Below, one piece after another: positions 1 through 7,846 of a DNA stretch of 64,000 nt. Numbering within the stretch: position 1 is the stretch's first letter; each line of letters opens with the position of its first letter. Under the pieces are notes generated by a model. It ran no database searches. It was not told the DNA's origin and worked only from the letters and a program-made list of their open reading frames with translations. This stretch comes from Candidatus Deferrimicrobiaceae bacterium. GTDB taxonomy: Bacteria; Desulfobacterota; Deferrimicrobia; Deferrimicrobiales; Deferrimicrobiaceae. The translations under genes were made by a program, and so were the position numbers. The stretch spans positions 77,302 to 141,301 of the forward strand of contig DASXVV010000013.1 in assembly GCA_036504035.1 (NCBI GenBank), given 5' to 3'.

Positions 1-288
1 CTGATCACCGAGCCCGAGGTCCGGCTTGCCGGGAAAAAGGGGGTTCTCCTCGAGATCACGGCGCGAAAAGGACACGCGCTCGCCAACGGGCACGTCGCGC
101 GTTTGGCGATGAAAATGGGGGCCCCCCTGGTGTACAATACCGATTCCCACGCACCCGGAGACTTTACGCCGTGGGAAACCGCACTCCGGATCGTCCGCGG
201 GGCAGGCCTGTCCGAGCGCGATGCGGTCCGCATGCAGAAAAATGCGCTCGACCTGTTGGCCCGAGCCGCCAAACACGATTCGAATTGA
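1..288 (+). CDS. PHP-domain phosphatase/phosphoesterase, C-terminal part (5' end outside window)
   Basis: The open frame enters from the left edge and stops at 286-288, giving the last 95 residues. It carries the end of a PHP fold: an ITARKGHALANGH segment and NTDSHAPGD, where Asp and His are the usual metal ligands of the final PHP strand, followed by a helical tail. PHP proteins of this kind are histidinol-phosphatase-like or RNase/5'-3' nucleotidase-like metal-dependent phosphoesterases, and the substrate cannot be read from the tail. The next gene starts 11 bp downstream, so the two are probably co-transcribed. Confidence 0.75.
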   Translation: MITEPEVRLAGKKGVLLEITARKGHALANGHVARLAMKMGAPLVYNTDSHAPGDFTPWETALRIVRGAGLSERDAVRMQKNALDLLARAAKHDSN

Positions 289-299
289 ATGGAGCGATA

Positions 300-998
300 A
301 TGACCGACAACAGCAGGCTGTCCAGAAAAGACCTCAGGGGCCCCGACGAATTCATCACCGCGTTCAACAAGGCCGTATTCTGGCTGCGGGCGAACCAGAC
401 GCAAGTGATTTCGGCGATCGGCGTGGTTATCGTCCTGGTCGCCGCGATCTCTGGAGGACGTGCCTACTTCGCCTGGCAGGAGGCCAAGGCCACCAAGGAT
501 CTCTGGCCGCATCTCAACCGCGCGCGCGAGATCCTGCAGACGCCGGGCAAGGCCGAAGACGGCAAGCTGGCCGAAATCGAACAGCTCCTGACCGCTTACG
601 TCAACCTTCATCCCAAGTCGGACGCCTCCGTGTATGCCCACTATTATCTCGGCAGCATTGCCTTCACCCGGAAAAACTACGACGTCAGCGTCGCCCAGTT
701 CAAGTCGGTTCTCGACCTTGGAAAAGCCCGCGGTATCATGCGCTTTCTCCCACGGCAGGGGCTCGCTCAGGCGCTTGAAGCCAAGGGCGATATCGCCGGC
801 GCCTCCGCTGCCTATCGGGATGCTGCCTCCGTCGCTCCAGGTGCTCTCAGGTTTCAGGCAAAGCTTGGCGAGGCGCGCACGCTGTCGATGCTTGGGCGGG
901 GGGCCGATGCCATCACCATCTACCGGGAAATCGTCGCATCGAATCCCGATTCCGGCACGAAGGAATTCGCCGAAATCAAACTGGCGCGGCTCCAGTAA
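300..998 (+). CDS. Membrane-anchored tetratricopeptide protein (YfgM-like)
   Basis: 232 residues from the ATG at 300; the open frame continues upstream but overlaps the PHP gene, and this ATG follows a GGAG-like site. There is a short cytoplasmic N-terminus, one membrane segment at about residues 36-51, then helical repeats with TPR character (the SDASVYAHYYLGSIAFTRK and GLAQALEAKGDIAGASAAYRDA segments). The architecture matches the YfgM/TPR_21 family of inner-membrane proteins that assist SecYEG or periplasmic chaperones. The family assignment is by layout; a generic TPR scaffold is the alternative. Confidence 0.7.
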   Translation: MTDNSRLSRKDLRGPDEFITAFNKAVFWLRANQTQVISAIGVVIVLVAAISGGRAYFAWQEAKATKDLWPHLNRAREILQTPGKAEDGKLAEIEQLLTAYVNLHPKSDASVYAHYYLGSIAFTRKNYDVSVAQFKSVLDLGKARGIMRFLPRQGLAQALEAKGDIAGASAAYRDAASVAPGALRFQAKLGEARTLSMLGRGADAITIYREIVASNPDSGTKEFAEIKLARLQ

Positions 999-1025
999 GG
1001 GCTCAACCATTAGACGAGTTGCCGG

Positions 1026-3278
1026 ATGAGATTAAAGGTCTGTTTTCTCTGGCACATGCACCAACCGTCCTATAAGGATCCTGAGTCCGGGAACTATATC
1101 CTGCCCTGGGTCCGGCTTCACGCCATCAAGGATTACGTCGCGCTGCCGCGGATATTCAGCAGGTTCCCGAAGGTCCGGCACACGTTCAACCTGGTGCCGT
1201 CCCTGCTGCTCCAGATCCGTGACTATGTCGAAAACGGGGCAGTGGATACTTTTCTGACCGTTTCCCGAAAAGACGCGCTCGACCTGTCTGGCGACGAAGA
1301 AGCGTTTATCCTCCGCAATTTTTTCTCGGCGTTTCCTCCGACGATGATCTTTCCCCAGCCGCGATACGAAGAACTCTACACCCGCCGGGAAGACGCGCTA
1401 TCCGCAACCGGGAAGAACGGTGCGGTGGGCGGTTTCGGCGCATCCGATTTCATCGACCTCGTCACGCTGTTCAACCTGACCTGGTTCCACCCCCTTCATC
1501 GGGAAGAAGACGCAGAGCTGTCCCGCCTTTGGCAGAAAGGGAGAGATTACACCGAAAAGGAAAAGAACTACGTTCTCGATCGGCAACTGGATGTCATGGC
1601 GACGCTGATTCCCGAGTATCGAAAATACGCCGAAGAGTGCGGGGGAGAGCTGTCGACGACTCCAATGTACCATCCGATTCTCCCGCTGCTTATCGACAAT
1701 CGATCCGCGCGCGATGCGGTCCCCAATGCCCCGCTGCCAACCCAACCCTTTTCCTATCCGATCGATGCGAGAATTCAGCTCGAAAAGGGGAGGGCGTTCT
1801 TCAAGGATTCGTTCGGTCGCATTCCGGACGGTCTCTGGCCTTCCGAAGGCTCGATAAGCCCGGCGATGGTCGATCTCGCTGTAAAAACCGGTTTCAAATG
1901 GGCGGCGACCGATGAGATGCTGTTATCCCGTTCGCTCGGCAGGTCGATCGTCCGCGATGCGGATGGCGTCCCCTCGGAACCCGATTGGCTCTACCGGCCC
2001 TATCAAGCCGAAACGCCCTCAGGCAGCATGGCTTTTTTCTTCCGCGATCACCACCTTTCCGATCTGATCGGTTTTGAGTACTCCCGATGGAATGCCGTAG
2101 ATGCCGCAAACAATTTCATTCATAAATTGGAGATGATAAAGTCGAAATTGTCATCCGTTACATCAGATATTTCCGAATGCGTGGTCCCCGTCATCCTTGA
2201 TGGCGAAAACGCTTGGGAATATTATTACGACTCCGGTCGTTTATTTTTAGAAACATTAATGAGTAAACTCAATGACATGTCTGACCAATTCGAATGCACA
2301 ACATTCACTGAGGCGCTGACAAGCCATGGCGAGTTGAGAAAACTTCCATCGATTCCGACCGGTTCTTGGATAGACGGGACCTTTTATATCTGGATCGGGC
2401 ACGACGAAGACCGGGCAGCGTGGGACATGCTGTCGCGCGCCAGGACTGCATGGCAGGCCAAGTCCGACGGGGGGAATCCTCAGGACCAGGCGCCTGCGAT
2501 GGTCGAGGCGTTCGAGCATCTTCTGGTGGCCGAGGGATCGGATTGGTGCTGGTGGTATGGGGACGACCATTATACGCCGCACGGCCAGGAATTCGACGCC
2601 ATCTTCCGGCATCATATTAAGGCTATGTATTATCTAATTGGTATTAAACCACCGGAAAACATAGATATCCCCATCCTAAAGGAATCGAAAATTCCGTCCG
2701 TAAAGAATTTTTTGGCCAGCCCCAGATCTTACATCAGCCCGCGGATCACGGGCTTTGCGGGTTCATATTTCGACTGGAACGGCGCCACGCGTTATATTCC
2801 GATGCCCGAGTTCGGCGCTATGCATCGCGCGGGGTTTGGGTTGCTTTCCGTCCTTTTCTACGGTTTCAGCAGGTCAGACCTGTTTCTGCGGGTTGACTTG
2901 CATGCATCCATGGTCGAACGGGACGATCATTTTTCTGTAGAGTATGTTTTTCCGGGCAAAAACCGGAAAATCGTCATCGAGGTGGATCCCGGGTCGAAGT
3001 CCGTCGTCGGACGGGTCGAAATTCTCAAGAATCGCGATGAAAGCGATATTGCCCTGGAGTCCGAATTGAATGCGCGCGGTGACCTGAAATTCGGTTTCGG
3101 GAGGGTTCTCGAGGCCGGAATCCCTTTTGCGGCGCTCGATTGCGAAGGCGAAGACCGGATCGAGTTCTTTGTGTCGATCCATGCGCAAGGAAATATCGGC
3201 GAGCGGTGGCCGATGTACGGAACCTTCACGGCCGATCTGCCGGGAGCCGACTTCGAAGAGCGCATGTGGCAGATTTAA
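1026..3278 (+). CDS. Glycoside hydrolase family 57 protein (alpha-amylase/4-alpha-glucanotransferase type)
   Basis: 750 residues, cytoplasmic (no signal peptide). It shows the GH57 conserved regions in order: HMHQP at residues 10-14, YHPILPL near 214, GLWPSEGS near 268 (the catalytic nucleophile region), FFRDHHLSD near 336 (the acid/base Asp region) and ILDGENAWEYYYDSG near 390-403. The C-terminal 250 residues form the beta-rich domain seen in long GH57 enzymes. Substrates in the family are alpha-glucans such as glycogen or amylose. The base composition dips at about 2095-2300 and 2630-2710. It is the last gene before the dif-containing gap. Confidence 0.88.
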   Translation: MRLKVCFLWHMHQPSYKDPESGNYILPWVRLHAIKDYVALPRIFSRFPKVRHTFNLVPSLLLQIRDYVENGAVDTFLTVSRKDALDLSGDEEAFILRNFFSAFPPTMIFPQPRYEELYTRREDALSATGKNGAVGGFGASDFIDLVTLFNLTWFHPLHREEDAELSRLWQKGRDYTEKEKNYVLDRQLDVMATLIPEYRKYAEECGGELSTTPMYHPILPLLIDNRSARDAVPNAPLPTQPFSYPIDARIQLEKGRAFFKDSFGRIPDGLWPSEGSISPAMVDLAVKTGFKWAATDEMLLSRSLGRSIVRDADGVPSEPDWLYRPYQAETPSGSMAFFFRDHHLSDLIGFEYSRWNAVDAANNFIHKLEMIKSKLSSVTSDISECVVPVILDGENAWEYYYDSGRLFLETLMSKLNDMSDQFECTTFTEALTSHGELRKLPSIPTGSWIDGTFYIWIGHDEDRAAWDMLSRARTAWQAKSDGGNPQDQAPAMVEAFEHLLVAEGSDWCWWYGDDHYTPHGQEFDAIFRHHIKAMYYLIGIKPPENIDIPILKESKIPSVKNFLASPRSYISPRITGFAGSYFDWNGATRYIPMPEFGAMHRAGFGLLSVLFYGFSRSDLFLRVDLHASMVERDDHFSVEYVFPGKNRKIVIEVDPGSKSVVGRVEILKNRDESDIALESELNARGDLKFGFGRVLEAGIPFAALDCEGEDRIEFFVSIHAQGNIGERWPMYGTFTADLPGADFEERMWQI

Positions 3279-3374
3279 ACTGATTTTTCTCCCTGCACGA
3301 AATCCATCTAAAACCATAATCGTCGAAAGATTGATCCGGGCTGAAACGCCGCAGGGGGGTTGATGCGCGCTATA

Positions 3375-3469
3375 TTGTCCACAGCTTTTGGCCAGATGTG
3401 CATAAACAACGTCTGATAATGTATATTATGTCAAATCACAATTGGAGCGAAAGTTGGGGCTGTGGACAA
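3375..3469. repeat. 10-bp inverted repeat flanking the dif site, with DnaA-box-like cores
   Basis: TTGTCCACAG at 3375-3384 and its exact complement CTGTGGACAA at 3460-3469 face each other across the dif site. Each contains TTGTCCACA, one base from the DnaA box TTATNCACA. Between them, 3397-3405 reads TTATGCACA on the minus strand, an exact match to TTATNCACA. The pattern is visible directly. DnaA binding, or any role in recombination at dif, is inference. Confidence 0.5.
3409..3436 (+). other. dif: dif site: XerC/XerD chromosome-dimer resolution site
   Basis: A 28-bp site with the left arm ACGTCTGATAA (XerC side), the 6-bp centre TGTATA and the right arm TTATGTCAAAT (XerD side). The centre is identical to Escherichia coli dif and the right arm differs from it by one base. 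The left arm is divergent, as is usual for XerC arms, but shares most positions with the Bacillus subtilis arm. It is the key feature of the 334-bp gene-free gap 3279-3612. Gene blocks on either side converge near here, as expected at a terminus. XerCD would resolve chromosome dimers here with FtsK. Element integration at dif is a known alternative use. Confidence 0.85.
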
Positions 3470-3612
3470 CCCCCGCTCCCGTTCGATGATCGGCGCAGGA
3501 CCGACCCCGCCATAAAAAAATACACAATCGATTTTTATCGCTGAATTTTTCCCGTGCTTTGTGCCGATTAAATACTGGTGTCCGAGACGAATCCGAAACG
3601 GAGCCCCAACCA

Positions 3613-4215
3613 ATGAAGGGTCAGCCGAAGCGCCGATACCTGATCGATATCCGGACCCAGATCCCGTTCCTCCTGAAGATCGGGTCTGTCTGGGCCGGCG
3701 GCATTGTCCTGCTCTGCGGGTTGCTCTATTACCTGGCCGACGAGCAACTTGGACAAAGCTTTTACAGCATCCACCAGCGGCTCCGGAACACGTGGCAGAT
3801 CCTGCTTCCGGCCGTCCTTGTCAGCGGAGGGCTTTCCTTCCTGGTGACGATCGGGACGACGGTCTTCCTGGCGCTCCGGGAATCGCACCGGCTGGGGGGG
3901 CCGATCTTCAAGTTCAACAAACTGTTCAAGGAACTTGAATCCGGAATATTGCACACCGATTTCCGGTTCAGGAACGGAGACCTCCTCTTCGACATGGGGG
4001 AAAATTATCGGGCTGCGCTGCAAGCGAACCGGGAACGGATGCGTGCGTTGCGGCACGCAACCGTTGATGCCGAGCGCGCCGTCAAGGAGATGGAACTTTC
4101 GATTCTGGCTCACAATCTTCCCGCTGAAGAAGCCGAGCTGGTCCGGGATGTCGCACGGAAGGTGCTCCTCGCCCGCGAAGAGGCTCAACGGTTCGACCTA
4201 GGCGCCGAATCTTGA
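3613..4215 (+). CDS. Two-TM protein with HAMP-like linker and no output domain
   Basis: 200 residues from the ATG at 3613; a longer frame exists upstream, but this start follows GGAG at about the right distance. Two membrane segments lie near residues 22-42 and 63-87. They are followed by a HAMP-like stretch (SHRLGGPIFKFNK..., then ESGILHTDF and a NGDLLFDMGENYRAAL helix) and a C-terminal helical tail. It looks like the membrane half of a chemoreceptor or sensor without a methyl-accepting or kinase domain. Its stop overlaps the TTG start of the multihaem cytochrome (TTGA), so the two are translationally coupled and probably form one complex or pathway. Confidence 0.75.
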   Translation: MKGQPKRRYLIDIRTQIPFLLKIGSVWAGGIVLLCGLLYYLADEQLGQSFYSIHQRLRNTWQILLPAVLVSGGLSFLVTIGTTVFLALRESHRLGGPIFKFNKLFKELESGILHTDFRFRNGDLLFDMGENYRAALQANRERMRALRHATVDAERAVKEMELSILAHNLPAEEAELVRDVARKVLLAREEAQRFDLGAES

Positions 4216-5765
4216 GCAATCGGTTCAAAACCATCTCGATCGGCATCCTTATCCTGGTCTACGGATCGGTCTATGGAGGGCTGGCCCTATGGAGGCAGTA
4301 TGCCGCGTACAGCAACCCGCACGCCTTCATGAAAGACCCGGCCCGATGTTCCGGATGCCACCTCGAATCGAAGCCCGAGAAGGGCCGGCCGTACCAAGTG
4401 ATGAATTTCCGCCGAGACATCTATTCGCTTTGCGAACAATGCCACATGCTCAAAGTGACCCATCCGGTCGACGTGGCTCCGGGACGGATGACCGGGAACA
4501 AGCTGCCGCTCGACGCCGACGGCACGATGACCTGCGTGACATGCCACGCTCCCCACTCCGCCCCGTTTTCAAACCGGATGTTCACCGGGCGGACGACGTG
4601 GGAGAAAGTCCGCGACACGCTTTTTCCGATGCTTCCCGGCCGGTTCCGAACTCACTTCCTGCGGATGGCGACGCCCAGGGGAGAGCTGTGCGAACGCTGC
4701 CATGCGGGACGTTCGATCGCAACCCGGCGCGGAGAGATCAAGCCGACCGATCCCGCAACCTATGCCGGATCGAAAAGCTGCGAAAAGTGCCATCCTTCCG
4801 AATATGCGCAGTGGGGCAAAACGGCCCATGCCCGAATGCTGCGGAGCCCGCGCAAAGACCCGGGCGCACTCGTCGCGGTTTTCGGCGCCACTCCCCCCTT
4901 CCCTCCCTCGGAGATCGCCTACGTGTTGGGAAGTCGCAACGTCCAGCGCTTCATCAGCCGGCGGGGCGACTCCATGGTGGTGCGTACCCCGATCTGGCTG
5001 ATCCGGGCCAAAAAATGGAATCTGTCTTATTGGCGCGAACTGGACTGGATCAGGCTTTGTTCGGGCTGTCACACTACAGGGATGGACCCGACGCAGGCTG
5101 CGTTCGCGGAGGAAGGGATCGGGTGCGAAGCGTGCCACGGACCCGGCAGGAAGCACGCGGCATCGACCGCCAAAAGCGACATCGTGAATCCGCGGAGGCT
5201 GCCCCCGGACCGGCGGGACATGATCTGCGAGGCGTGCCACACCGCCGGTCACGACAGCACGGGCGAATTCCGCTTTCCCGCCGGATTCGTACCCGGGGCC
5301 GACCTCACCCGGCATTTTTTCGGCCTGACGCCGAAGCCGGGGCAGGACGACCTCTCCTTCAAGGGAGACGGGAGCTACGAGGACCGGCACCGGCAATTCC
5401 TGTTCTGGCAGACGCAGATGCTGATCGTCGAGGGAGAGACCTGCGACCTGTGCAAGAATTTCAGGGAGGCGCGAAAGGAAACGACCGGTACCGGGCCGCA
5501 AAAGATGACCCCGGAGGAATACTGCGTTTCGTGCCACGACGGGACCATCGTGACGCTGGCCAGGTACCACGACCATCCCGAGGTCGCGTCACGCCGCTGC
5601 CAGGTTTGTCATCCACCGGTCCGGAATGCGGCCGGGGAAGTCTCGATCCATGATCACCGGTTCCTCCCAGATTCGGCGCTCCAGAAAAATGACTTTATTC
5701 CGTCCCCCGATTTCCGTAGCATCTGTTTTAGGTGTCACCCCGTTCCCCAATCGAAAGGAGTCTGA
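4212..5765 (+). CDS. Dodecahaem c-type cytochrome, membrane-anchored, with one CXXCK haem site
   Basis: 517 residues from a TTG start that overlaps the stop of the preceding gene. An uncleaved-looking N-terminal membrane helix (about residues 8-26) is followed by a periplasmic domain with eleven CXXCH motifs and one CXXCK (CDLCK, residues 411-415, bases 5442-5456), giving 12 predicted covalent haems. A Lys-ligated haem of this type is the active-site haem in NrfA nitrite reductase, so a catalytic rather than purely electron-transfer role is possible. Many additional His residues could be distal ligands. The substrate cannot be read from the sequence. It is followed within 10 bp by two TlpA-like thioredoxins. 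Confidence 0.9.
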   Translation: MSNRFKTISIGILILVYGSVYGGLALWRQYAAYSNPHAFMKDPARCSGCHLESKPEKGRPYQVMNFRRDIYSLCEQCHMLKVTHPVDVAPGRMTGNKLPLDADGTMTCVTCHAPHSAPFSNRMFTGRTTWEKVRDTLFPMLPGRFRTHFLRMATPRGELCERCHAGRSIATRRGEIKPTDPATYAGSKSCEKCHPSEYAQWGKTAHARMLRSPRKDPGALVAVFGATPPFPPSEIAYVLGSRNVQRFISRRGDSMVVRTPIWLIRAKKWNLSYWRELDWIRLCSGCHTTGMDPTQAAFAEEGIGCEACHGPGRKHAASTAKSDIVNPRRLPPDRRDMICEACHTAGHDSTGEFRFPAGFVPGADLTRHFFGLTPKPGQDDLSFKGDGSYEDRHRQFLFWQTQMLIVEGETCDLCKNFREARKETTGTGPQKMTPEEYCVSCHDGTIVTLARYHDHPEVASRRCQVCHPPVRNAAGEVSIHDHRFLPDSALQKNDFIPSPDFRSICFRCHPVPQSKGV

Positions 5766-5773
5766 TCCTTCCC

Positions 5774-6301
5774 ATGAAAACTCGCCCTTCCGTTGCCCTT
5801 CTCGCGTTTGCGCTATTCCTGCTTGCCATCGTTCCCACCTCCTCCAGCGCCCTGTGCGTGAAGGTCGGAGAGGAGCTTCCGAACGTAACCCTTCCCACCC
5901 TCGAGGGGGAAAGCGTCTCCCTTCACAGCTTTCGCGGGAAGATCGTGATGCTCGCCTTCTGGGCCTCCTGGTGCCCCAGGTGCATGGACGAACTCACCTA
6001 TCTCCAGGGAATTTCCAAGACGAGCCCCGACATCGTCGTCGTCGGCATCAACCAGGAAAGCCAGAACATCTCCCGGGCGCACAAGGAGCGGATCAAGCGG
6101 TCCCTCAAGGAAGGCAAGATCGATTTCACCGTTCTGGTCGACGAGAACCTTGACGCGTGGCGAACCTTCTGCATCAACGCCCTTCCTACCAGCATCATTC
6201 TCGACAAGAAAGGCGTCGTCCGCTTTGCCGAGCCCAATTACTACTGGGCGACCCAGGACAAGATCGCCGAGATCATCCAGGCCATCCGGCTCGGAAAATA
6301 G
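5774..6301 (+). CDS. TlpA/ResA-like exported thioredoxin
   Basis: 175 residues from the ATG at 5774, with AAAGGAG about 13 bp upstream. An N-terminal signal segment (residues 1-26) precedes a thioredoxin fold with the active site WASWCPRC (Cys67 and Cys70) and a cis-Pro loop in the NALPTSIILD segment. TlpA/ResA proteins reduce apocytochrome cysteines or other periplasmic disulfides. The position directly after a 12-haem cytochrome argues for haem-motif thiol reduction or a redox-partner role. It is one of a tandem pair with the next gene, and the two are diverged. Confidence 0.85.
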   Translation: MKTRPSVALLAFALFLLAIVPTSSSALCVKVGEELPNVTLPTLEGESVSLHSFRGKIVMLAFWASWCPRCMDELTYLQGISKTSPDIVVVGINQESQNISRAHKERIKRSLKEGKIDFTVLVDENLDAWRTFCINALPTSIILDKKGVVRFAEPNYYWATQDKIAEIIQAIRLGK

Positions 6302-6304
6302 GCC

Positions 6305-6895
6305 ATGTTTCGTTTCGAGGTCAACCGTTGGGCGACCGCGATCCTGCTCGCGGTCTGCGTGGGGATCAGCACGGCGGCGGTGCTTCCGGCCCGGGCCGAA
6401 AAGGATGTGCCCTCCCCTCTCCGCTCGATCGTCACCATCGGAGAGGCTGCTCCCGGATTCACGCTCAAGGATGTCAACGGCCGGAACGTCACCTTCAGGC
6501 CGGGATCGGGCAAGCCGACCCTCCTGGTCTTCTGGTCCGTCTTCTGCCCGCTGTGCAAGGAATTGACGCCGGCCACCAGCGCCATCGCGACTCGAAGCCG
6601 GAAATCGCTCGATGTCATCGGGGTCAACCTCGACGGGAAGCGCTTCACGAATGCGGTCAAGTCGTTCCTCAAGGACAACGGGATGAAGTTCCCCGTGGGG
6701 CTTGACGATATCCGGAACGACCTGTTCATCGCCTCCGATCCGTATGGCGTCGAGAAGACGCCCACGGCCGTGTTGGTCGAGGGATCAGGAAAGGTCTACA
6801 GGGTTTACGTGGCGGACAAGATGAGGGATCTTATCAAGAACTTCGATGCGGAGACCGCCGGCCTAAAAACGAAAGGCGCGAAAGGAAAGAAATAA
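6305..6895 (+). CDS. Second TlpA-like exported thioredoxin
   Basis: 196 residues, starting 3 bp after the previous stop. It has a signal segment ending near AAVLPARA (residue 31) and a thioredoxin fold with active site FWSVFCPLC (Cys81 and Cys84). The VEKTPTAVLV segment supplies the cis-Pro, and there is a Lys-rich tail. The CXXC dipeptide (PL) differs from the neighbour (PR), which suggests a different redox potential or client. The last 33 bp overlap the convergent membrane-protease-like gene on the other strand. Confidence 0.83.
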   Translation: MFRFEVNRWATAILLAVCVGISTAAVLPARAEKDVPSPLRSIVTIGEAAPGFTLKDVNGRNVTFRPGSGKPTLLVFWSVFCPLCKELTPATSAIATRSRKSLDVIGVNLDGKRFTNAVKSFLKDNGMKFPVGLDDIRNDLFIASDPYGVEKTPTAVLVEGSGKVYRVYVADKMRDLIKNFDAETAGLKTKGAKGKK

Positions 6896-7531
6896 ATCGT
6901 TCCCTGTTTCCAGCGCCGCTTTCCCCCAGGCGAGATAGATGCTTTCGATACGTCCCCACCCTCCCGGGGTGCCGGGCGCAAAGACGAGCGGGATCCAGGC
7001 GGCCAGGAAAAGCAGGAAAAGCGCGAACGAGAATAGTCTTCCGCTCCGTAAAAGATCGGGTTGCCCCTGTCGGAATCCTTCCAGCGAAAATAACAAGTGC
7101 ATGCCCAGCAGGAACCCGCCCCCAACGAGATAAGCGGTCGTCCCCCAGGGGGGAGCCGGCCTTAACAGGGTGCATGCGAGCATGAGCAGCAGGCCGTAGA
7201 ACGGGAACAGGTACGGCGCCAGGTCGATCCAGACATTCGTCCCGTCGATCACGACGCGCCCCCCGTCCCGGGAGGTGATGTGGAAGCCGTGGACGGTCCG
7301 CAGGAACAGTTTCGCGATCACGAGGTGGGTCAGCTCGTGTCCCCACAGGTAGAGCCTTTCCGGCTTCCGGATGAAGACGTGGAATCCGAGATAGACGACC
7401 ACCCCTCCACCCACTGAAAATAGCTCCTGGCAGGAATAAAACCGGGTCACCAGCCCAGGGGCCGCCCAGACCACCAGCATGTCTGCCAGCAGCAGCGGGA
7501 TCGCGATCGCGCTGTAGATGAATAATCTCAA
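6863..7531 (-). CDS. Multi-pass membrane protein with HEXXH motif (M50-like putative metalloprotease)
   Basis: 222 residues with about six hydrophobic segments. GHELTHL at residues 64-70 contains a zinc-protease HEXXH motif inside a membrane-proximal helix, as in site-2-type M50 proteases. DLAPYLFPFYG near residue 125 could carry the third ligand. It is short for the family and has no PDZ domain. It converges on and overlaps the end of the thioredoxin gene by 33 bp, and it is divergent from the helix-turn-helix gene at 7609 (77-bp shared upstream region). Protease activity is inferred from the motif only. Confidence 0.6.
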   Translation of the reverse strand: MRLFIYSAIAIPLLLADMLVVWAAPGLVTRFYSCQELFSVGGGVVVYLGFHVFIRKPERLYLWGHELTHLVIAKLFLRTVHGFHITSRDGGRVVIDGTNVWIDLAPYLFPFYGLLLMLACTLLRPAPPWGTTAYLVGGGFLLGMHLLFSLEGFRQGQPDLLRSGRLFSFALFLLFLAAWIPLVFAPGTPGGWGRIESIYLAWGKAALETGNDLFLSFRAFRF

Positions 7532-7608
7532 TGATGCATTTCCTGATTTACAGAAATATAACAGAATGTTATTTTGTGTCTATCCGGGATTCGAAAGGTG
7601 GCGCCACA

Positions 7609-7821
7609 ATGACTGCGAATCAACCCCTTCCCGAATTGCCAAACATTCTCAAGACGCATGACCTCGCCATCCTCCTCGACCTGAGCCCGGACGCCGTCAA
7701 CGACATGGCCCGGAAAGGGCTGCTCAAGGGGTACAAGAGCGGAAACCAGTGGCGATTCCGGCGGAAGGATGTCGAGAGGTTCCTGACCGAACAAGGGAAG
7801 ATGATGGTGCCCCCGGGGTGA
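7609..7821 (+). CDS. Small excisionase/MerR-type helix-turn-helix DNA-binding protein
   Basis: 70 residues from the ATG at 7609 (AAAGGTGG upstream). The core (LKTHDLAILLDLSPDAVND, then GLLKGYKSGNQWRFRRKDVERFL) is the winged HTH_17 domain of excisionase-like proteins. The last codons and stop run into a partial tRNA copy (from 7805), so the C-terminus lies at the left boundary of an integrated element. It may be an ordinary chromosomal regulator or a former Xis-like protein of the element; the sequence does not decide. Confidence 0.7.
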   Translation: MTANQPLPELPNILKTHDLAILLDLSPDAVNDMARKGLLKGYKSGNQWRFRRKDVERFLTEQGKMMVPPG

Positions 7822-7846
7822 CTCGAACACCCGGCAAACGGTTTAG
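7805..7846 (-). repeat. Partial tRNA-Arg 3' half: left attachment-site copy (attL/attR) of an integrated element
   Basis: Read on the minus strand, this is the 3' half of a tRNA: CCTAAACCG from the anticodon loop and stem, a perfect 5-bp T stem around TTCGAGT, and CGGGGGCACCA as the acceptor end. It aligns along its length with the matching half of the intact tRNA-Arg(CCU) at 9395-9470, with differences mainly in the variable loop and T stem. No 5' half is present. Such a 3' duplicate is what tyrosine-recombinase integration into a tRNA gene leaves behind. Confidence 0.75.

Noticed and set aside
3279-3612. A chromosomal replication origin (DnaA boxes plus AT-rich runs)
   Set aside because: Only one box is exact, dnaA/dnaN/gidA-type neighbours are absent, genes converge rather than diverge here, and the same gap holds an excellent dif site, which points to the terminus.
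7538-7557. ATTTC/GAAAT inverted arms in the M50-like/HTH divergent spacer as an operator
   Set aside because: Arms of only five bases around a 10-bp spacer in AT-rich DNA are expected by chance.
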